Shown here: positions 14,540 through 22,802 of the stretch, in pieces
Numbering within the stretch: position 1 is the first letter of the stretch
Layout: every line of letters starts with the position of its first letter
Assembly (NCBI GenBank): GCA_020849765.1
Contig: JADLAY010000056.1
Span: 1-35,340 of the forward strand
DNA from: Anaerolineae bacterium
GTDB lineage: Bacteria > Chloroflexota > Anaerolineae > Aggregatilineales > Phototrophicaceae
Length of the DNA stretch: 35,340 bases
Direction of reading: 5' to 3'
Position numbers and translations under genes: made by a program
Notes under the pieces: generated by a model
What the model was told of the DNA's origin: nothing
Seen by the model: only the letters and a program-made list of their open reading frames with translations
Databases searched by the model: none

Positions 14540-16383
14540 GACGCGCGCTCGGATTGCTGCTCGTCAGCTTATTGCTGGCGGCCTGTGGCGCGGCCTCGTT
14601 GGCGCCCGTCCAGGAGCCGATTGTGACGCCGCCGCCGACGTCCACACGCAGCATCACGCCGGTGCCGCTGCTGCTGACGCCGGTCGCCTCGCCGGAGGCA
14701 CTGCCGCCGCTGCCCACGCTCGGCGCGGGCCAGTCGAGCCGGGCGCTGGCGCTCAGTGGCGACATTCTGATCGGCGCCAACATGGACAGCGACAGCCTCA
14801 CGCTGGTCGATACAACCCACCGGACTGTCGTGACCGAGATCCCCGTCGGCGACGATCCGCGCTCGGTCGCCGTTATCCCGGATAGCCCGTATGCGCTGGC
14901 GACGCTCTACGGCGACGGCGCGCTGGCGCTGGTCAATCTGGAGACGCGGACGCTCGCAGCGACCTATCCCGTCTGTCCGCAGCCGTATGCCGTGGTCGCC
15001 GATGCGCGGCGCGCTTACGTCAGCTGCTTCGCCCAAGACCAGATCGCGATCGTCGATCTGGCGTCCGGCGAGGTGCTGCGCCGCCTCGACGTGCCGGACG
15101 CGCCCGCCGGGCTGCTGCTGAGCGGCGAGTGGCTGCTGGTGACGCATTTCTACAGCGGCCAGGTGACGACGCTCAACATCCTGCGCACGCCGTTCGTGCT
15201 CGGCACCGTCAACGTCGAGCCGGATGGCGAACTGGCGAACACGCTCGTGCTCGACCCGACCGGCACCAAGGTCTACATCCCGCAGACGCGCACCGGGCTG
15301 GCGCTGGTTTCGCTGCAATACATGCAGGACTGGTTCCCGGTCGTCAGCGTGCTCGATCTGACGCGCATGAGCGGCGCCCGCGAGGCGCGGCTGACACTTT
15401 CGGCCAATGACGACCGCGCCGCCAACATGCCGTTCGACCTGGCCTTCTCCGCCGATGGGCGCACGCTGTACGTCGTGCTGGCGGGCAACGATGCCGTCGC
15501 CGTGCTCGACGCGGACAGCGGCGCCGTCGAAGGGCGGATCGCGGTTGGCGCCAACCCGCGCGCGATCGTGCTCGATGGCGGCACGGCCTACGTCCTCAAC
15601 GCGCTCGATGGTACGATCACCGTCATCGACACGGCGAGGGATGCAGTGGTGGACACGCTCCAGGTGACGGAACCGCAGCTCGATGCGCAGCTTTTGCTCG
15701 GCAAGACGCTCTTCAACCGAGCGGATGGCATGAGCGACGGCTCGATTAGCTGCGCCACCTGCCACTACGACGGCGGCATGGATCGGCGCACGTGGATCAA
15801 TTTCCGCAACGGCCCACGCAACACGCCCGCCTTGCATGGCGCGGCCTCGCTGCCGCCCTATCACTGGTCGGGTGACATGGTTGAGCTGCACGACTCGATT
15901 GAGGACACGATCCGCAACGTCATGTCCGGCCCCGGCCTGATCGAGGGCGACTTCGACGCGACCGTCGACCGCGTCGATGCCGGGCGCTCGCCAGACCTGG
16001 ACGCGCTGGTCGCCTACGTCGCCTCGCTCGCGCTGGAGCCGAGTCCATACCGCCAGCCGGACGGCACGCTCTCGCCATCGGCGCAGCGCGGCATGGAATT
16101 GTTCATGAGCGGCTCGCCGGATTGTGGCCGCTGCCACGCGCCGCCGCTGTACACGGATTTGCAGCAGCACAATCTGGCGGGCGCGGCCTTCTCGATGGAA
16201 GTGACCGACTCGTTCGACACGCCGACGCTGCGCGGCCTGTGGGCGAGCGCACCGTATATGCACGACGGCGTCGTCCAGACGCTGGGCGAACTGCTCTCGC
16301 GCACCGATCCCGTACACAGCGTGGCAGGGGATCTGACTGCTCAGCAGTTGGATGACCTGATCGCGTTCCTGAATTCATTGTGA
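14536..16383 (+). CDS. Lipoprotein with YVTN-type beta-propeller fused to dihaem cytochrome c peroxidase/MauG-like domain
   Basis: The product is 615 residues, with ATG 14536 overlapping the previous stop. SLLLAAC17 is a lipobox, so the protein is a lipid-anchored extracytoplasmic one. A proline- and threonine-rich linker leads to a beta-propeller (about residues 70-385) with repeats such as LVDTTHRTVVTEIPVGDDPR, AVLDADSGAVEGRIAVGANP and TVIDTARDAVVDTLQV. The C-terminal part begins LLGKTLFNRADGMSDGSISC and has two haem sites, CATCH and CGRCH. It carries TPALHGAASLPPYHWSGDM and TPTLRGLWASAPYMHDGVVQ, typical of dihaem peroxidase/MauG relatives. It probably relays electrons or oxidises a partner at the cell surface. 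The substrate is unknown. Confidence 0.9.
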   Translation: MRRALGLLLVSLLLAACGAASLAPVQEPIVTPPPTSTRSITPVPLLLTPVASPEALPPLPTLGAGQSSRALALSGDILIGANMDSDSLTLVDTTHRTVVTEIPVGDDPRSVAVIPDSPYALATLYGDGALALVNLETRTLAATYPVCPQPYAVVADARRAYVSCFAQDQIAIVDLASGEVLRRLDVPDAPAGLLLSGEWLLVTHFYSGQVTTLNILRTPFVLGTVNVEPDGELANTLVLDPTGTKVYIPQTRTGLALVSLQYMQDWFPVVSVLDLTRMSGAREARLTLSANDDRAANMPFDLAFSADGRTLYVVLAGNDAVAVLDADSGAVEGRIAVGANPRAIVLDGGTAYVLNALDGTITVIDTARDAVVDTLQVTEPQLDAQLLLGKTLFNRADGMSDGSISCATCHYDGGMDRRTWINFRNGPRNTPALHGAASLPPYHWSGDMVELHDSIEDTIRNVMSGPGLIEGDFDATVDRVDAGRSPDLDALVAYVASLALEPSPYRQPDGTLSPSAQRGMELFMSGSPDCGRCHAPPLYTDLQQHNLAGAAFSMEVTDSFDTPTLRGLWASAPYMHDGVVQTLGELLSRTDPVHSVAGDLTAQQLDDLIAFLNSL

Positions 16384-16393
16384 GGCTGATGGT

Positions 16394-18505
16394 ATGCACG
16401 TAACCCGCTCTTTACTGGTCAGCGCCTGTCTCTTGCTCGTGGTCGGTTTCGCCGCCGCCCAGCCCGCGCCGGGCACCTGGGATCTGAAGGATACCGGGCA
16501 GGCGGGCCTGTTCGTCTTTTACGACATGCCCGCAGGCGCGTCGACGACCGGCAAGCCGCTCGACGTCGGCGATTTCGACGGCAACGGCTGCGGCGACATC
16601 GCCATCACCGGCCAGAACGCCGCCCACGCGCTGGTGGATGGCTGGCGGGGCAGCGCGGGGCACGTGCGCGTCCTCATGAACGTGTGCGACATCAGCGGCC
16701 ACATCGCCATCGAAGAAGCTGAGCCGGAGACGAACTTCTTCACCATCTTCGGCGCTTACTCGGGTGATATGGCGGGCACGGAGACCTACATCGACGATTT
16801 CAACGGCGATGGCTACGACGACCTGCTCTTCAGCGCGCAGAACAGCGACGGCCCGCAGCAGAACCGCTCCAACGCGGGCGCGGCTTACGTGCTCTTCGGC
16901 GCGGCGGATTTCGCTGAGCACGCCGATGTCGACCTGCGCCAGTCGTACCCCGACATTCTGAGCGTCTACGGCGCGGCGGCGGAAGATCGGTTTGGACTGT
17001 GGGTCGAGGGCGGTGACTTCGACGGCGACGGCTTTCAGGACTTGCTGATCGGCGCCAATCAGGCCGACGGCATCGAGAACCAGCGCGCCAACGCGGGCGA
17101 GGTCTGGATCATCTACGGCGCGGCGGACATGCTGGCCGAGTACGGCCCGCTGATCGACATCGCCGAGGCGCCCGCGGACGCGACGCGCATCATTGGCGCC
17201 GATTACGACGACCTGATGGGGTCGTGCGTCTGGGGCGATGATCTGAACGGCGACGGCATTGACGATGCGGTCGTCAGCGCCGGGTTGTGGCGCGCATCGA
17301 GCGGCGTCGGCGGCCTGTCGTTCGGCGGCGCGGATGGGCCGGGCAACCAGCGCTACAACAGCGGCGAGACGTTTGTCATCTTCGGCATGCCGACTCTGCG
17401 CGGGCAGGTGATCGACCTGGCGGCGACCATCGACGAGAACGGCGCGCCGCTCGACGACAGCGTCAGCGTCATCTACGGCGCGGATGCCAACGATCTGCTC
17501 GGCGAGGAGATCGCGACCGGCGACATGGACGGCGATGGCCGCCTCGATCTGATCGTGGGCACCCTGGTCGGCGACGGCGCCGACAACACGCTCGACGAGG
17601 CCGGAGAAGCCTGGATCATCTACACGCACGACCCGTTCGAGGGGCAGGTGTTCGACCTGGCCAGCATCGATCCGGCGCGCGCGGTCGTCATCTATCCCGA
17701 TCAGGCCGATAGCAAGGCGGGCGACACGCTGCGCGCCGCCGACCTCGATGGCGACGGCATCGACGACCTGTTTTACGGCGCGCCGGATTACGATCCGACC
17801 GGGCTGGATGGCCGCCTGCGCCACAACGCGGGCATGATGCCGGTCATCTTTGGTGAGCGGGGCGGGCTGCCCAACGACGACGGGCGCATCCTGGTCGCCG
17901 ATCCGCCGGATGGCCTGCGCATCCGCATGATCATCGGTGGCGATGACAATGACATGATGCCCTACGCGCTGGCGATTGGCGATGTCAACGGCGACGGCGT
18001 GATCGACATCGCGCCGAACGCGATGGGCGGCGACGGCTTCCAGAACACGCAGATCAACGCGGGCGAAATCTATGTGATTGATGGCGCGGAATTCCTGTCG
18101 CCAGAGCACGTCTACCGCGCGCTCGAAGCGGACGCCGCGCAGCAGCCCGCGCCCGCGCAGCAGCCGACGCCGCTGCCGGATGCGACGGTTGCGCCGTCCG
18201 GGGCAGGCGACCCTGAGCAGGGGCGCATCTACTACGAGGAGACCTGCGCCGGATGTCACGGCTACAACGGCGAAGGCGTGCCCGGCCTGGGGCTGCCGCT
18301 GGTGACGTCGCCGCTGGTGATGTACGCGCCGGATCTCGAACTGCTGCTGTTCCTGCGCGTCGGGCGCCCGGCGGATGACCCGGATAATGTGCTCGGCGTG
18401 TCGATGCCGCCGAGCGGTGGCCGTCCCGATTGGGGTAACGCCGAGTTCACCGACATCATCGCTTATCTACGCTGGCTGCGCACGCAGTCGGATTCTGAGG
18501 GATGA
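16394..18505 (+). CDS. Seven-repeat FG-GAP (integrin-alpha-like) propeller fused to a C-terminal cytochrome c
   Basis: The 703-residue exported protein has a signal peptide ending at about residue 22 (LLLVVGFAAAQP). Seven calcium-binding FG-GAP loops follow in order: DFDGNGCGDI, DFNGDGYDDL, DFDGDGFQDL, DLNGDGIDDA, DMDGDGRLDL, DLDGDGIDDL and DVNGDGVIDI. Seven repeats fit one closed seven-bladed propeller. A Pro/Gln/Ala linker (AQQPAPAQQPTPLPDATVAP) then joins a single-haem cytochrome c domain with CAGCHGYNGEG and a likely Met ligand in GVSMPPSGG. The gene lies 10 bases after the propeller-dihaem lipoprotein gene and 4 bases before the four-haem gene. The propeller may dock a partner or surface material while the haem domain carries electrons; that is inference. 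Confidence 0.92.
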   Translation: MHVTRSLLVSACLLLVVGFAAAQPAPGTWDLKDTGQAGLFVFYDMPAGASTTGKPLDVGDFDGNGCGDIAITGQNAAHALVDGWRGSAGHVRVLMNVCDISGHIAIEEAEPETNFFTIFGAYSGDMAGTETYIDDFNGDGYDDLLFSAQNSDGPQQNRSNAGAAYVLFGAADFAEHADVDLRQSYPDILSVYGAAAEDRFGLWVEGGDFDGDGFQDLLIGANQADGIENQRANAGEVWIIYGAADMLAEYGPLIDIAEAPADATRIIGADYDDLMGSCVWGDDLNGDGIDDAVVSAGLWRASSGVGGLSFGGADGPGNQRYNSGETFVIFGMPTLRGQVIDLAATIDENGAPLDDSVSVIYGADANDLLGEEIATGDMDGDGRLDLIVGTLVGDGADNTLDEAGEAWIIYTHDPFEGQVFDLASIDPARAVVIYPDQADSKAGDTLRAADLDGDGIDDLFYGAPDYDPTGLDGRLRHNAGMMPVIFGERGGLPNDDGRILVADPPDGLRIRMIIGGDDNDMMPYALAIGDVNGDGVIDIAPNAMGGDGFQNTQINAGEIYVIDGAEFLSPEHVYRALEADAAQQPAPAQQPTPLPDATVAPSGAGDPEQGRIYYEETCAGCHGYNGEGVPGLGLPLVTSPLVMYAPDLELLLFLRVGRPADDPDNVLGVSMPPSGGRPDWGNAEFTDIIAYLRWLRTQSDSEG

Positions 18506-18509
18506 GCGT

Positions 18510-19751
18510 ATGTCCGGCGGGCTGAGGCGGATCGGCTTTGTCGCCACGCTGGCGATTGCGCTGATCCTGATCGTCAACATCGTCTACGAGCCGGAACGCC
18601 AGCGCCGGGCGGCGGATGCCTATGGCGCGCTCGCGCTGACCGGCGCCATCGACCTGTATGCGCATTCGTGCGCGGAGTGTCACGGCGCGGCGGGCGAAGG
18701 GTTGGGCAGTTACCCGGCGCTCGATCAGGACTTCGTGCGCAATCGCGCGGCTGATGACCTGCGCCGCACGATCGCCAACGGGCGCTATGGCACGGAGATG
18801 ATCGCCTACGACTACGACCAGGGCGGGACGCTGACTCTGCCGCAGATCGACACGCTGGTGCGCTTGATCCAGCAGGATGCCTGGGCGGCGGTCGCGGCGC
18901 GCGTCGATGCGCTCGGCCTGACGCCGGACGAGATCCTGGTCACAACAGCGAATACGGCAACGGGCGGGCAGGCGATTGACTACAACCTGGCGCTCAGCCT
19001 GTTCACGACGAACTGCTCGGAATGCCACGGCGAGAGCGGCGAGGGCACCTTCGATGCGCCACAGTTGAACAACGCCTACGTCCAGAGCATGACCGCCGAC
19101 CGCCTGACGACCATCGTCAGCAGCGGCGTGCGCAATACGGACATGGCGGGCTTCGTCACGACGCTGTCGCCTGACGAGATTGGCACGCTGGTCGGGCTGC
19201 TGCAAACCTGGGGCCATCCACCTCAAGCGGCAGCCGCGCCCGCCGAGCCGATCTCGCTCGAAGAGGGGCGCGTCAGCTTCGAGGCGTGGTGCGCGCCCTG
19301 TCATGGCTTGCAGGGCGAAGGCGGCTCGATTGCGCCGTCGCTCAACGACTTCCCGTCGCTGCCTGCGGATTTCATCAGCAGCCGGGTGCGCAGCGGCAGC
19401 AATGCGATGCCGATGTTCGCCGAAACGGATCTGCCGCCCGCACAGCTCGCCTCGATCATCGCCTATGCGCAGGAGTCGATCATTGGCAGCGCGCTGACGC
19501 AGCATTCGGGGGAGGATGTGGCGCGCGGGGATGCGTTGTACCAGCAGTTCTGCGCCGCCTGTCACGGCGCGCGCGGCGAGGGCACCGCTAGCGACGGCCC
19601 GCCGCTGGTCACGATCCCGCCGTTCCGCGGCAGCGTGATCGTCAGCTTCACACGGCTCGGTTCATCGCTGACGCCCGGCATCCCGCCGTCGACCGTCTCC
19701 GACGCCGATCTGGCGCTGATCGTGGCTTATCTGCACAGCCTGAGCAAGTGA
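18510..19751 (+). CDS. Membrane-anchored four-haem cytochrome c (tandem monohaem domains)
   Basis: The product is 413 residues from ATG 18510; longer frames to 18375 overlap the previous gene. Residues 8-25 form one membrane anchor. Four cytochrome c domains carry CAECHGAAGEG (54-58), CSECHGESGEG (169-173), CAPCHGLQGEG (261-265) and CAACHGARGEG (348-352). Candidate Met ligands are M97, M212 and M300/M302. The fourth domain has LTPGIPPS where a MPGxPP-type Met segment is usual, so it may have a different sixth ligand. As the only clearly membrane-tethered c cytochrome here, it is the best candidate for accepting electrons from the Rieske protein. It is the last gene of the set and converges with the XRE-cupin gene. 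Confidence 0.92.
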   Translation: MSGGLRRIGFVATLAIALILIVNIVYEPERQRRAADAYGALALTGAIDLYAHSCAECHGAAGEGLGSYPALDQDFVRNRAADDLRRTIANGRYGTEMIAYDYDQGGTLTLPQIDTLVRLIQQDAWAAVAARVDALGLTPDEILVTTANTATGGQAIDYNLALSLFTTNCSECHGESGEGTFDAPQLNNAYVQSMTADRLTTIVSSGVRNTDMAGFVTTLSPDEIGTLVGLLQTWGHPPQAAAAPAEPISLEEGRVSFEAWCAPCHGLQGEGGSIAPSLNDFPSLPADFISSRVRSGSNAMPMFAETDLPPAQLASIIAYAQESIIGSALTQHSGEDVARGDALYQQFCAACHGARGEGTASDGPPLVTIPPFRGSVIVSFTRLGSSLTPGIPPSTVSDADLALIVAYLHSLSK

Positions 19752-19766
19752 GGCCCGCCCGCCGCT

Positions 19767-20429
19767 TCAGTCTTCGCGGTCGATCACGATCCACAAGGCG
19801 CGCATCGTCTCGGTGCCATCGTTGGACAGGCGATGCGGCGTGGTCGAGTCGAAGATAATGCTGTCGCCGGGCCGCAGCAACAGGCGTTCCGGGCCGACTT
19901 CGAGCGTGAGCACGCCGGAGAAGATCAGGCCGAATTCGCGCCCGCTGTGCTGCGACATCGTCTGGCCGGACGACGCGCCGGGGCGATACTGAATCTCCAG
20001 GAACTGGATGTCCTGCTCTTCGGTCGGCGTCAGGCGTTCCCAACGCACGCCGCTCTTGAGTTCGATCGCCAGCCGCGACGCCATCGTGACGACCGGTGAT
20101 TTCTGACCCGGCTGTGCCAGCAGGACGATGCCGCTGCCGTAATCTGCGCGCAGCTCGCTCGCGGTCTTGTCCGCCAGCATGATCGGGGCGGTCAGGCGCT
20201 CGCTATCCGAATCTTGGTCGGGAAAGAAGTAGTTGAGCGAAATCGACAACGCTTCTGCGATGTTGTACAGCGTCGTGACGGATGGATTGGCGCGGTCATT
20301 CTCGATCTGGCTGAGCATGCTGGGGCTGACGTTGGCTTTGGCCGCCAGCGAACGCAAACTCATCTGTTGGCTCTGGCGGGCTGCGCGGATCTTCTTGCCA
20401 ATGTCCAATCCGTTTTCATTTGTCATCAT
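19767..20429 (-). CDS. XRE-family regulator with C-terminal cupin sensor domain
   Basis: The product is about 220 residues from ATG 20429 (MMTNENGLDIGKKIRAARQS); an ATG at 20465 would add 12 residues. An XRE helix-turn-helix is at the N-terminus (MSLRSLAAKANVSPSMLSQI, ENDRANPSVTTLYNIAEALS). The C-terminal cupin has YRPGASSGQTMSQHSGREFG, LIFSGVLTLEVG and LRPGDSIIFDSTTPHRLSND. HTH-cupin regulators usually control catabolism of a small molecule sensed by the cupin. It diverges from the hydroxyacid dehydrogenase gene, and a 17-bp motif occurs twice in the shared promoter region and twice in front of the transporter operon. It is therefore the likely master regulator of the region to 35028. Effector unknown. 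Confidence 0.93.
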   Translation of the reverse strand: MMTNENGLDIGKKIRAARQSQQMSLRSLAAKANVSPSMLSQIENDRANPSVTTLYNIAEALSISLNYFFPDQDSDSERLTAPIMLADKTASELRADYGSGIVLLAQPGQKSPVVTMASRLAIELKSGVRWERLTPTEEQDIQFLEIQYRPGASSGQTMSQHSGREFGLIFSGVLTLEVGPERLLLRPGDSIIFDSTTPHRLSNDGTETMRALWIVIDRED

Positions 20430-20525
20430 TGTCGTCTTCAACTTCCGCAAGGTGTTCCATTCCATTGTACATGGCTGCCAGATCTGAGAGCAAATTCCGC
20501 AAACCAGGTGCAGATATCGCCAAGT

Positions 20526-20542
20526 GTTTGATATAATTGAAC
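20526..20542 (-). promoter_or_regulatory. 17-bp operator-like motif, site A
   Basis: Minus strand GTTCAATTATATCAAAC, within TGTT...AACA. It matches sites at 20622, 26664 (minus) and 26841. It lies about 100 bases upstream of the XRE-cupin gene, which reads away from it. Confidence 0.6.
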
Positions 20543-20621
20543 ACTGATGCGGCCATCTGGTTCCGTTCGCGCCATTCTGAACTAGGCGTGCGAGAAACGA
20601 ATGACCTGCGCAGTGCCGGAT

Positions 20622-20638
20622 GTTCAGTTATATTAAAC
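20622..20638 (+). promoter_or_regulatory. 17-bp operator-like motif, site B
   Basis: GTTCAGTTATATTAAAC differs from site A at only two positions. It lies 33 bases before the hydroxyacid dehydrogenase start and contains TATATT, which may be part of that gene's -10 element. Repression by the XRE-cupin protein is inferred. Confidence 0.6.
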
Positions 20639-20670
20639 GCCTTCGTGATTATATTATATGAGGAAACAAT

Positions 20671-21549
20671 ATGGCATCATTAGGGTTCGTCGGGTTGGGC
20701 ATGATGGGCAGTCGCATGGTGCAGCGGCTGCTGGACGCCGGTCACGAGGTGATCGGCTATAACCGAACCCGCGCCAAAGCCGAAGATCTGATCGAGCAGG
20801 GCATGCGCTGGGGCGATTCTCCGCGCGCCGTCGCCGAAGCCGCCGACGTCATCTTCTCCAACGTGACCGATAATCGCGCGCTCGACTCCATCCTGCACGG
20901 CCCCGACGGCATCCTGGCCGGGTTGAGCGCGGGCAAGGTCTACGTCGTCATGAGCACCAACAGCCCCGGCCTGATTCGCGAGCAGGCGGCGCAGGTCGAG
21001 GCGGCCGGCGCCAGCCTGCTCGATGCGCCGGTCTCCGGCAGCAAGCTCACGCTTGAAATGGGCAAACTGACGATCATCGTCGCGGGCGATAAAGCCGCTT
21101 ATGACCAGATCCTGCCGATCCTGCTCGTCATCGGGCCGACGGTGCTGCACGTGGGCGCCAGCGGCCAGGCGATGGCGATGAAGATCGCGATCAACATCAG
21201 CATCGTCACGCAGGTCATTTCGCTGGCCGAAGGCGCGCTGCTGGCCGAGCGATCCGGTGTGCCGCGCGCGCAGGCGATCGAGGTCATGCTCAACAGCGCG
21301 ATCGCGTCACCGGCGCTCAAGTATCGCGGGCCATTCCTGGCCGCCATGCCGGACGAGGCCTGGTTCGACATCGGTATGATGCAGAAGGACATCCTGCTGG
21401 CCGTCGATCTGGCGCGCGAGTTGGGCGTCAACGTGCCGACGACCGACGTCGCCGCCGACCTGCTGGCGCGCGCACAGGCGATGGGCCTCGGCGACAAGGA
21501 TTTCGCCATCGTGATCCAGGTCCTTGAACGCCTGTCCACGCCGCGCTGA
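20671..21549 (+). CDS. NAD(P)-dependent beta-hydroxyacid dehydrogenase (3-hydroxyisobutyrate dehydrogenase family)
   Basis: The 292-residue protein starts with the Rossmann motif GFVGLGMMGSRM. It carries DAPVSGSKLTLEMGKLTIIV (substrate-binding segment), GQAMAMKIAINI with the catalytic lysine, and a C-terminal GLGDKDFAIVIQVLE. These are hallmarks of the 3-hydroxyisobutyrate/tartronate-semialdehyde reductase family, which oxidises or reduces 3-hydroxy acids with NAD(P). The start has TGAGGAA eight bases upstream. It is the first gene on the right of the XRE-cupin regulator and carries operator site B in its promoter. It probably handles a semialdehyde or hydroxyacid in the pathway controlled by that regulator. 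The exact acid cannot be told. Confidence 0.93.
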   Translation: MASLGFVGLGMMGSRMVQRLLDAGHEVIGYNRTRAKAEDLIEQGMRWGDSPRAVAEAADVIFSNVTDNRALDSILHGPDGILAGLSAGKVYVVMSTNSPGLIREQAAQVEAAGASLLDAPVSGSKLTLEMGKLTIIVAGDKAAYDQILPILLVIGPTVLHVGASGQAMAMKIAINISIVTQVISLAEGALLAERSGVPRAQAIEVMLNSAIASPALKYRGPFLAAMPDEAWFDIGMMQKDILLAVDLARELGVNVPTTDVAADLLARAQAMGLGDKDFAIVIQVLERLSTPR

Positions 21550-21562
21550 CGGGAGACCCATC

Positions 21563-22408
21563 ATGCACTACGTATCGACCATCGACCTGGCGAGCGCAGG
21601 CACGCCCGCCGTCTATCAGGGCCACAGCCGCGACTTCCGGCGCGCGACCTACGTCGATCACGCGCACGGATCGGTGCACATGGGCACCGGCATCTGTCTG
21701 CTCGGTGTCGGCGGGGGCATCGACCCGCACCTGCACGCCTTCGAAGAGACGTTTTACGTCCTCGAAGGCCAGCTCATCCTGCTGATTGAGGATCGCGCCT
21801 TCACGCTCGGCGCGGGCGACTACGGGCTGATCCCGACCGGGACGCGACACGGCTGGCGCTGTGTGGGCGATCAACCGGCGCGCTGGCTGGAAGATCAGGC
21901 GCCGCAGCCGCGCTCGCTCGACTATGGACGCGACACCTTCTTCGTCGGCGGTGATGTGCCGGCGAGCGCGCCCGCGCCCGATCCATCTGCCGCTGGCCTC
22001 GGCCATTTTGACGAGGCGCAGTTGCCGCGGCCCGGCGAACCCGCCGAGATGGAAGGCTTCAACCCGACGACGGGCGTCGCCATCAAGATGTTCGTCGACC
22101 GTTCCTCCGGCGCGATTCACCAGTCCTTATTCCTGATCCAGTACATGCCCGGCGCCAAGATCGCCCCACACGATCACACGTTCGAGGAGTCGTACTACAT
22201 CCTGAGCGGCGAGGTCGAGGCGACCTGTGACGGCGAGGTCTATGCCCTGAGCGCGGGCAGCGTCGTCTGGACGAGCGTCGGCTGCATCCACAGCTTCGAG
22301 AACAAGGGGACACAGCCGGTGCGCTGGCTGGAAACGCAGGCGCCGCTGCCCCCGGCCAAAGAGGTGTTCCGCTTCGAGCACGAGTGGGCGAAATATGGCA
22401 ACACGTAA
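21563..22408 (+). CDS. Bicupin protein
   Basis: The product is 281 residues from ATG 21563, preceded by GGGAGA and 13 bases after the dehydrogenase stop. It has two cupin barrels. The first carries DPHLHAFEETFYVLEGQLIL and LGAGDYGLIPTGTRHGW. The second carries APHDHTFEESYYILSGEVEA and LSAGSVVWTSVGCIHSF, so each barrel has the His-x-His...Glu...His metal ligands. It is a paralogue of the bicupin at 25574-26476, sharing VGCIH, WLE(T)QAP and the spacing of all ligands. Architecture is similar to ureidoglycine aminohydrolase-like bicupins, but motif similarity is too low for that name. It is probably a metal-dependent isomerase, hydrolase or dioxygenase of the same pathway. Confidence 0.88.
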   Translation: MHYVSTIDLASAGTPAVYQGHSRDFRRATYVDHAHGSVHMGTGICLLGVGGGIDPHLHAFEETFYVLEGQLILLIEDRAFTLGAGDYGLIPTGTRHGWRCVGDQPARWLEDQAPQPRSLDYGRDTFFVGGDVPASAPAPDPSAAGLGHFDEAQLPRPGEPAEMEGFNPTTGVAIKMFVDRSSGAIHQSLFLIQYMPGAKIAPHDHTFEESYYILSGEVEATCDGEVYALSAGSVVWTSVGCIHSFENKGTQPVRWLETQAPLPPAKEVFRFEHEWAKYGNT

Positions 22409-22410
22409 GA

Positions 22411-22760
22411 GGGTGCTCAGTGCTCGGTACTCGGTGCTCAGTTGGGATGGTTCTGGGTACTGAGTTCCGAGTTCTGGATTCGGGAAGCAGGGTCTCAGTG
22501 AATGTGGGTTCACAGTGTGCAGGTCGGGGGTATTCGTCTATCCGTGAAATGTGGTTCGTGAAAACGGCGGACGACCCACGGGTCGTCCCTACAGAATGCG
22601 TTCAATCCGTAGGGACGAGGCGTGCGACCGAAGGAAGTCCCTTTAGGTGCCTCGTCCGAAATTGCTGGCAATCGCGAAATATCGAATTCCTACGGAGGTC
22701 GAAGGTTCTGTAGGGACGGCATTTTTGCCGTCCGCCTCAAATCCGTGATTCACAGAGGTT
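22411..22760. repeat. Composite intergenic repeat block
   Basis: The gap 22409-22802 is built of repeat modules. There is a GTGCTCAGTGCTCGGT stretch (22413-22428) with degenerate echoes to 22480, and a GTGAAAACGGCGGACG module near 22558. GGACGAGGC (22613-22621) and GCCTCGTCC (22649-22657) form perfect 9-bp arms around a core with GGAAGTCC (22633-22640). TAGGGACGGCATTTTTGCCG and TCCGCC follow. No real gene is present; the start region of the amidohydrolase begins after 22780. Confidence 0.6.
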
Positions 22761-22802
22761 TTCCATAAGACAGCATTCGTGAGTGGAGAAGAGAGGTTCG
22801 TG

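Noticed and set aside
16412..18259. Long minus-strand frame (615 codons) opposite the FG-GAP cytochrome gene, with similar long opposite frames at 14569-16317, 12854-14443 and 29227-30861
   Set aside because: These are shadows caused by high GC at third positions. Their translations are rich in Arg, Asp, Val and His without domains, while the plus-strand frames have signal peptides and haem or Walker motifs.
21563..22408. Naming the bicupin ureidoglycine aminohydrolase (AllE)
   Set aside because: Only the two-cupin layout agrees; the motifs remembered from AllE do not match and no other purine-ring catabolism gene is present nearby.
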